A DNA stretch of 7,435 bases, from the NCBI GenBank assembly GCA_038258095.1, contig JBBSQE010000154.1, forward strand, positions 1 through 7,435. Direction: 5' to 3'. The DNA is from JBBSQE01 sp038258095 (GTDB lineage: Bacteria > Actinomycetota > Thermoleophilia > Solirubrobacterales > 70-9). The stretch's first letter is position 1. Each line of letters starts with the position of its first letter. The translations under genes and the position numbers were made by a program. The notes under the pieces were generated by a model. It did not search any database. It had not been told where the DNA came from and worked only from the letters and a program-made list of their open reading frames with translations. Below, piece after piece: positions 6,472-7,435 of the stretch.

Positions 6472-7435
6472 CTAGAAGAACGCGCCGCCGTGGTGTGATC
6501 CGAAAACGTCGCGCATGGCGTGGCAGACCTCTCCGATCGAGGCCTTCGATGCGAGCGCCTCGCGGATCGGCGGCAGGAGGCTGCCGTCACCCTCGGCGAC
6601 CTCGCGCAGTGCGTCGAGCCTGGCGGTCACCTCGTCGGAGTCGCGATCGGCCTTGAACTTCTTCAGGCGCTCGAGCTGGCGGTCCTCGGACTCGGGGTCG
6701 ACGCGGAGGATGTCGACGTCGTCGATCTGATCGGTCACGTACTTGTTGACCCCGACGACGATGTCTTGGCCCGAGCGGTAGCGCTCGTGGTAGGAGAGCG
6801 CCGACTCCTCGATCTCGCGCTGCATGAACTCGAGCGCCTCGACCGAGCCGCCGAGCTCTGAGACCTTCTCCATCAGCTCCCAGGCGCGTTTCTCGATCTC
6901 ATCGGTGAGCGACTCGACGAAGTAGGAGCCGGCGAAGGGGTCGACCGTCTCCGCGGCGCCGGACTCATGCGCGAGCACCTGCTGCGTGCGCAGCGCGATC
7001 CGCGCCGAGCGCTCGGTCGGAAGCGCCAGCGCCTCGTCGAACCCGTTGGTGTGGAGGGACTGCGTGCCTCCGCAGACCGCAGCGAAGCCCTGCAGGGCGA
7101 CGCGGATGATGTTGACCTCCGGTTGCTGGGCCTGAAGCGTCACTCCCCCGGTCTGGGTGTGGAAGCGCATCTGCATCGACTTCGCGTTCTCGGCGCCGAA
7201 GCGGTCCTTCACGATCGACGCCCACATCCGCCGGGCCGCGCGGAACTTGGCGACCTCCTGGAAGACGTCGTTGTGGCAGTTGAAGAAGAAGGCGAGACGA
7301 GGGGCGAAATCGTCGATGGCAAGACCGCGGTCGAGCGCTCCTTCGACGTAGGCGATCGCGTTGGCGAGCGTGAATGCGACCTCCTGGACGGCCGAGCAAC
7401 CCTTCTCACGGATGTGGTACCCGGAGATCGAGATC
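6472..7435 (-). CDS. Methylmalonyl-CoA mutase large subunit, catalytic domain only; 5' end beyond window
   Basis: This is the C-terminal 320 residues of a B12-dependent acyl-CoA mutase catalytic subunit, which isomerises methylmalonyl-CoA to succinyl-CoA in the cytosol. The first visible codons give ISISGYHIREKG, whose His corresponds to the active-site His of known mutases (H244 in the Propionibacterium enzyme). It continues with FAPRLAFFFN and EVAKFRAARRMWA, then MRFHTQTGGVTL, GGTQSLHTNGFDEALALPTE and ETVDPFAGSYFVE, all hallmarks of the family's TIM-barrel domain. The protein stops after a short tail ending GSHHGGAFF, with no cobalamin-binding domain, so a separate small B12-binding subunit is expected, as in split archaeal and actinobacterial mutases. 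The residues that distinguish methylmalonyl-CoA from isobutyryl-CoA or other mutases lie upstream of the window, so substrate is inferred from the nearby carboxylase. The gene following it here is the membrane protein, not a B12 subunit. Confidence 0.92.
   Translation of the reverse strand, partial: ISISGYHIREKGCSAVQEVAFTLANAIAYVEGALDRGLAIDDFAPRLAFFFNCHNDVFQEVAKFRAARRMWASIVKDRFGAENAKSMQMRFHTQTGGVTLQAQQPEVNIIRVALQGFAAVCGGTQSLHTNGFDEALALPTERSARIALRTQQVLAHESGAAETVDPFAGSYFVESLTDEIEKRAWELMEKVSELGGSVEALEFMQREIEESALSYHERYRSGQDIVVGVNKYVTDQIDDVDILRVDPESEDRQLERLKKFKADRDSDEVTARLDALREVAEGDGSLLPPIREALASKASIGEVCHAMRDVFGSHHGGAFF

Overview
This is a GC-rich bacterial window with no disruption in any reading frame. 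It has five large or medium genes packed with gaps of 25-43 bases, and no tRNA, rRNA, CRISPR array, insertion sequence or direct repeat that I could see. A propionyl-CoA carboxylase-type carboxyltransferase, a split-type methylmalonyl-CoA mutase large subunit, very high third-position GC and TANNNT-type -10 elements suggest a high-GC actinobacterial lineage. The style of the genes would fit Thermoleophilia (Solirubrobacterales or Gaiellales), but this is an inference from gene content, not a phylogenetic result.

Layout from left to right. (1) Positions 1-1160, minus strand: the N-terminal three quarters of an acyl-CoA (propionyl-CoA) carboxylase beta subunit, running off the left edge. (2) A 28-base divergent gap at 1161-1188 in which candidate -10 hexamers on the two strands overlap. 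(3) Positions 1189-3582, plus strand: a 797-residue polytopic membrane protein with an extracytoplasmic-type C-terminal domain, resembling GT-C glycosyltransferases. (4) A 25-base convergent gap with an imperfect hairpin. (5) Positions 3608-4048, minus strand: a 146-residue Pro/Ala-rich unknown protein, preceded by a possible 9-codon leader ORF that overlaps its start as ATGA. (6) Positions 4092-6431, minus strand: a second, 779-residue GT-C-like polytopic membrane protein. (7) Positions 6472-7435, minus strand: the C-terminal part of a methylmalonyl-CoA mutase large subunit that ends without a B12-binding domain and runs off the right edge.

How the genes relate. The carboxylase and the mutase are two enzymes of the propionyl-CoA to succinyl-CoA route (propionyl-CoA to methylmalonyl-CoA to succinyl-CoA). 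Between them sits an apparent cell-envelope module: two large membrane proteins and a small unknown protein. The mutase, the second membrane protein and the small protein are co-oriented with gaps of 40 and 43 bases and probably share a transcript. The first membrane protein faces them and is divergent from the carboxylase. Whether the envelope genes have any functional link to propionate metabolism cannot be decided from this window; simple adjacency is the null explanation.

I see no clear novel defence or mobile system. The points most worth a second look are the mini-ORF with ATGA overlap, the unrecognised 146-residue protein, the paired GT-C-like proteins, the overlapping divergent promoter candidates, and the UUCG hairpin abutting a start codon.
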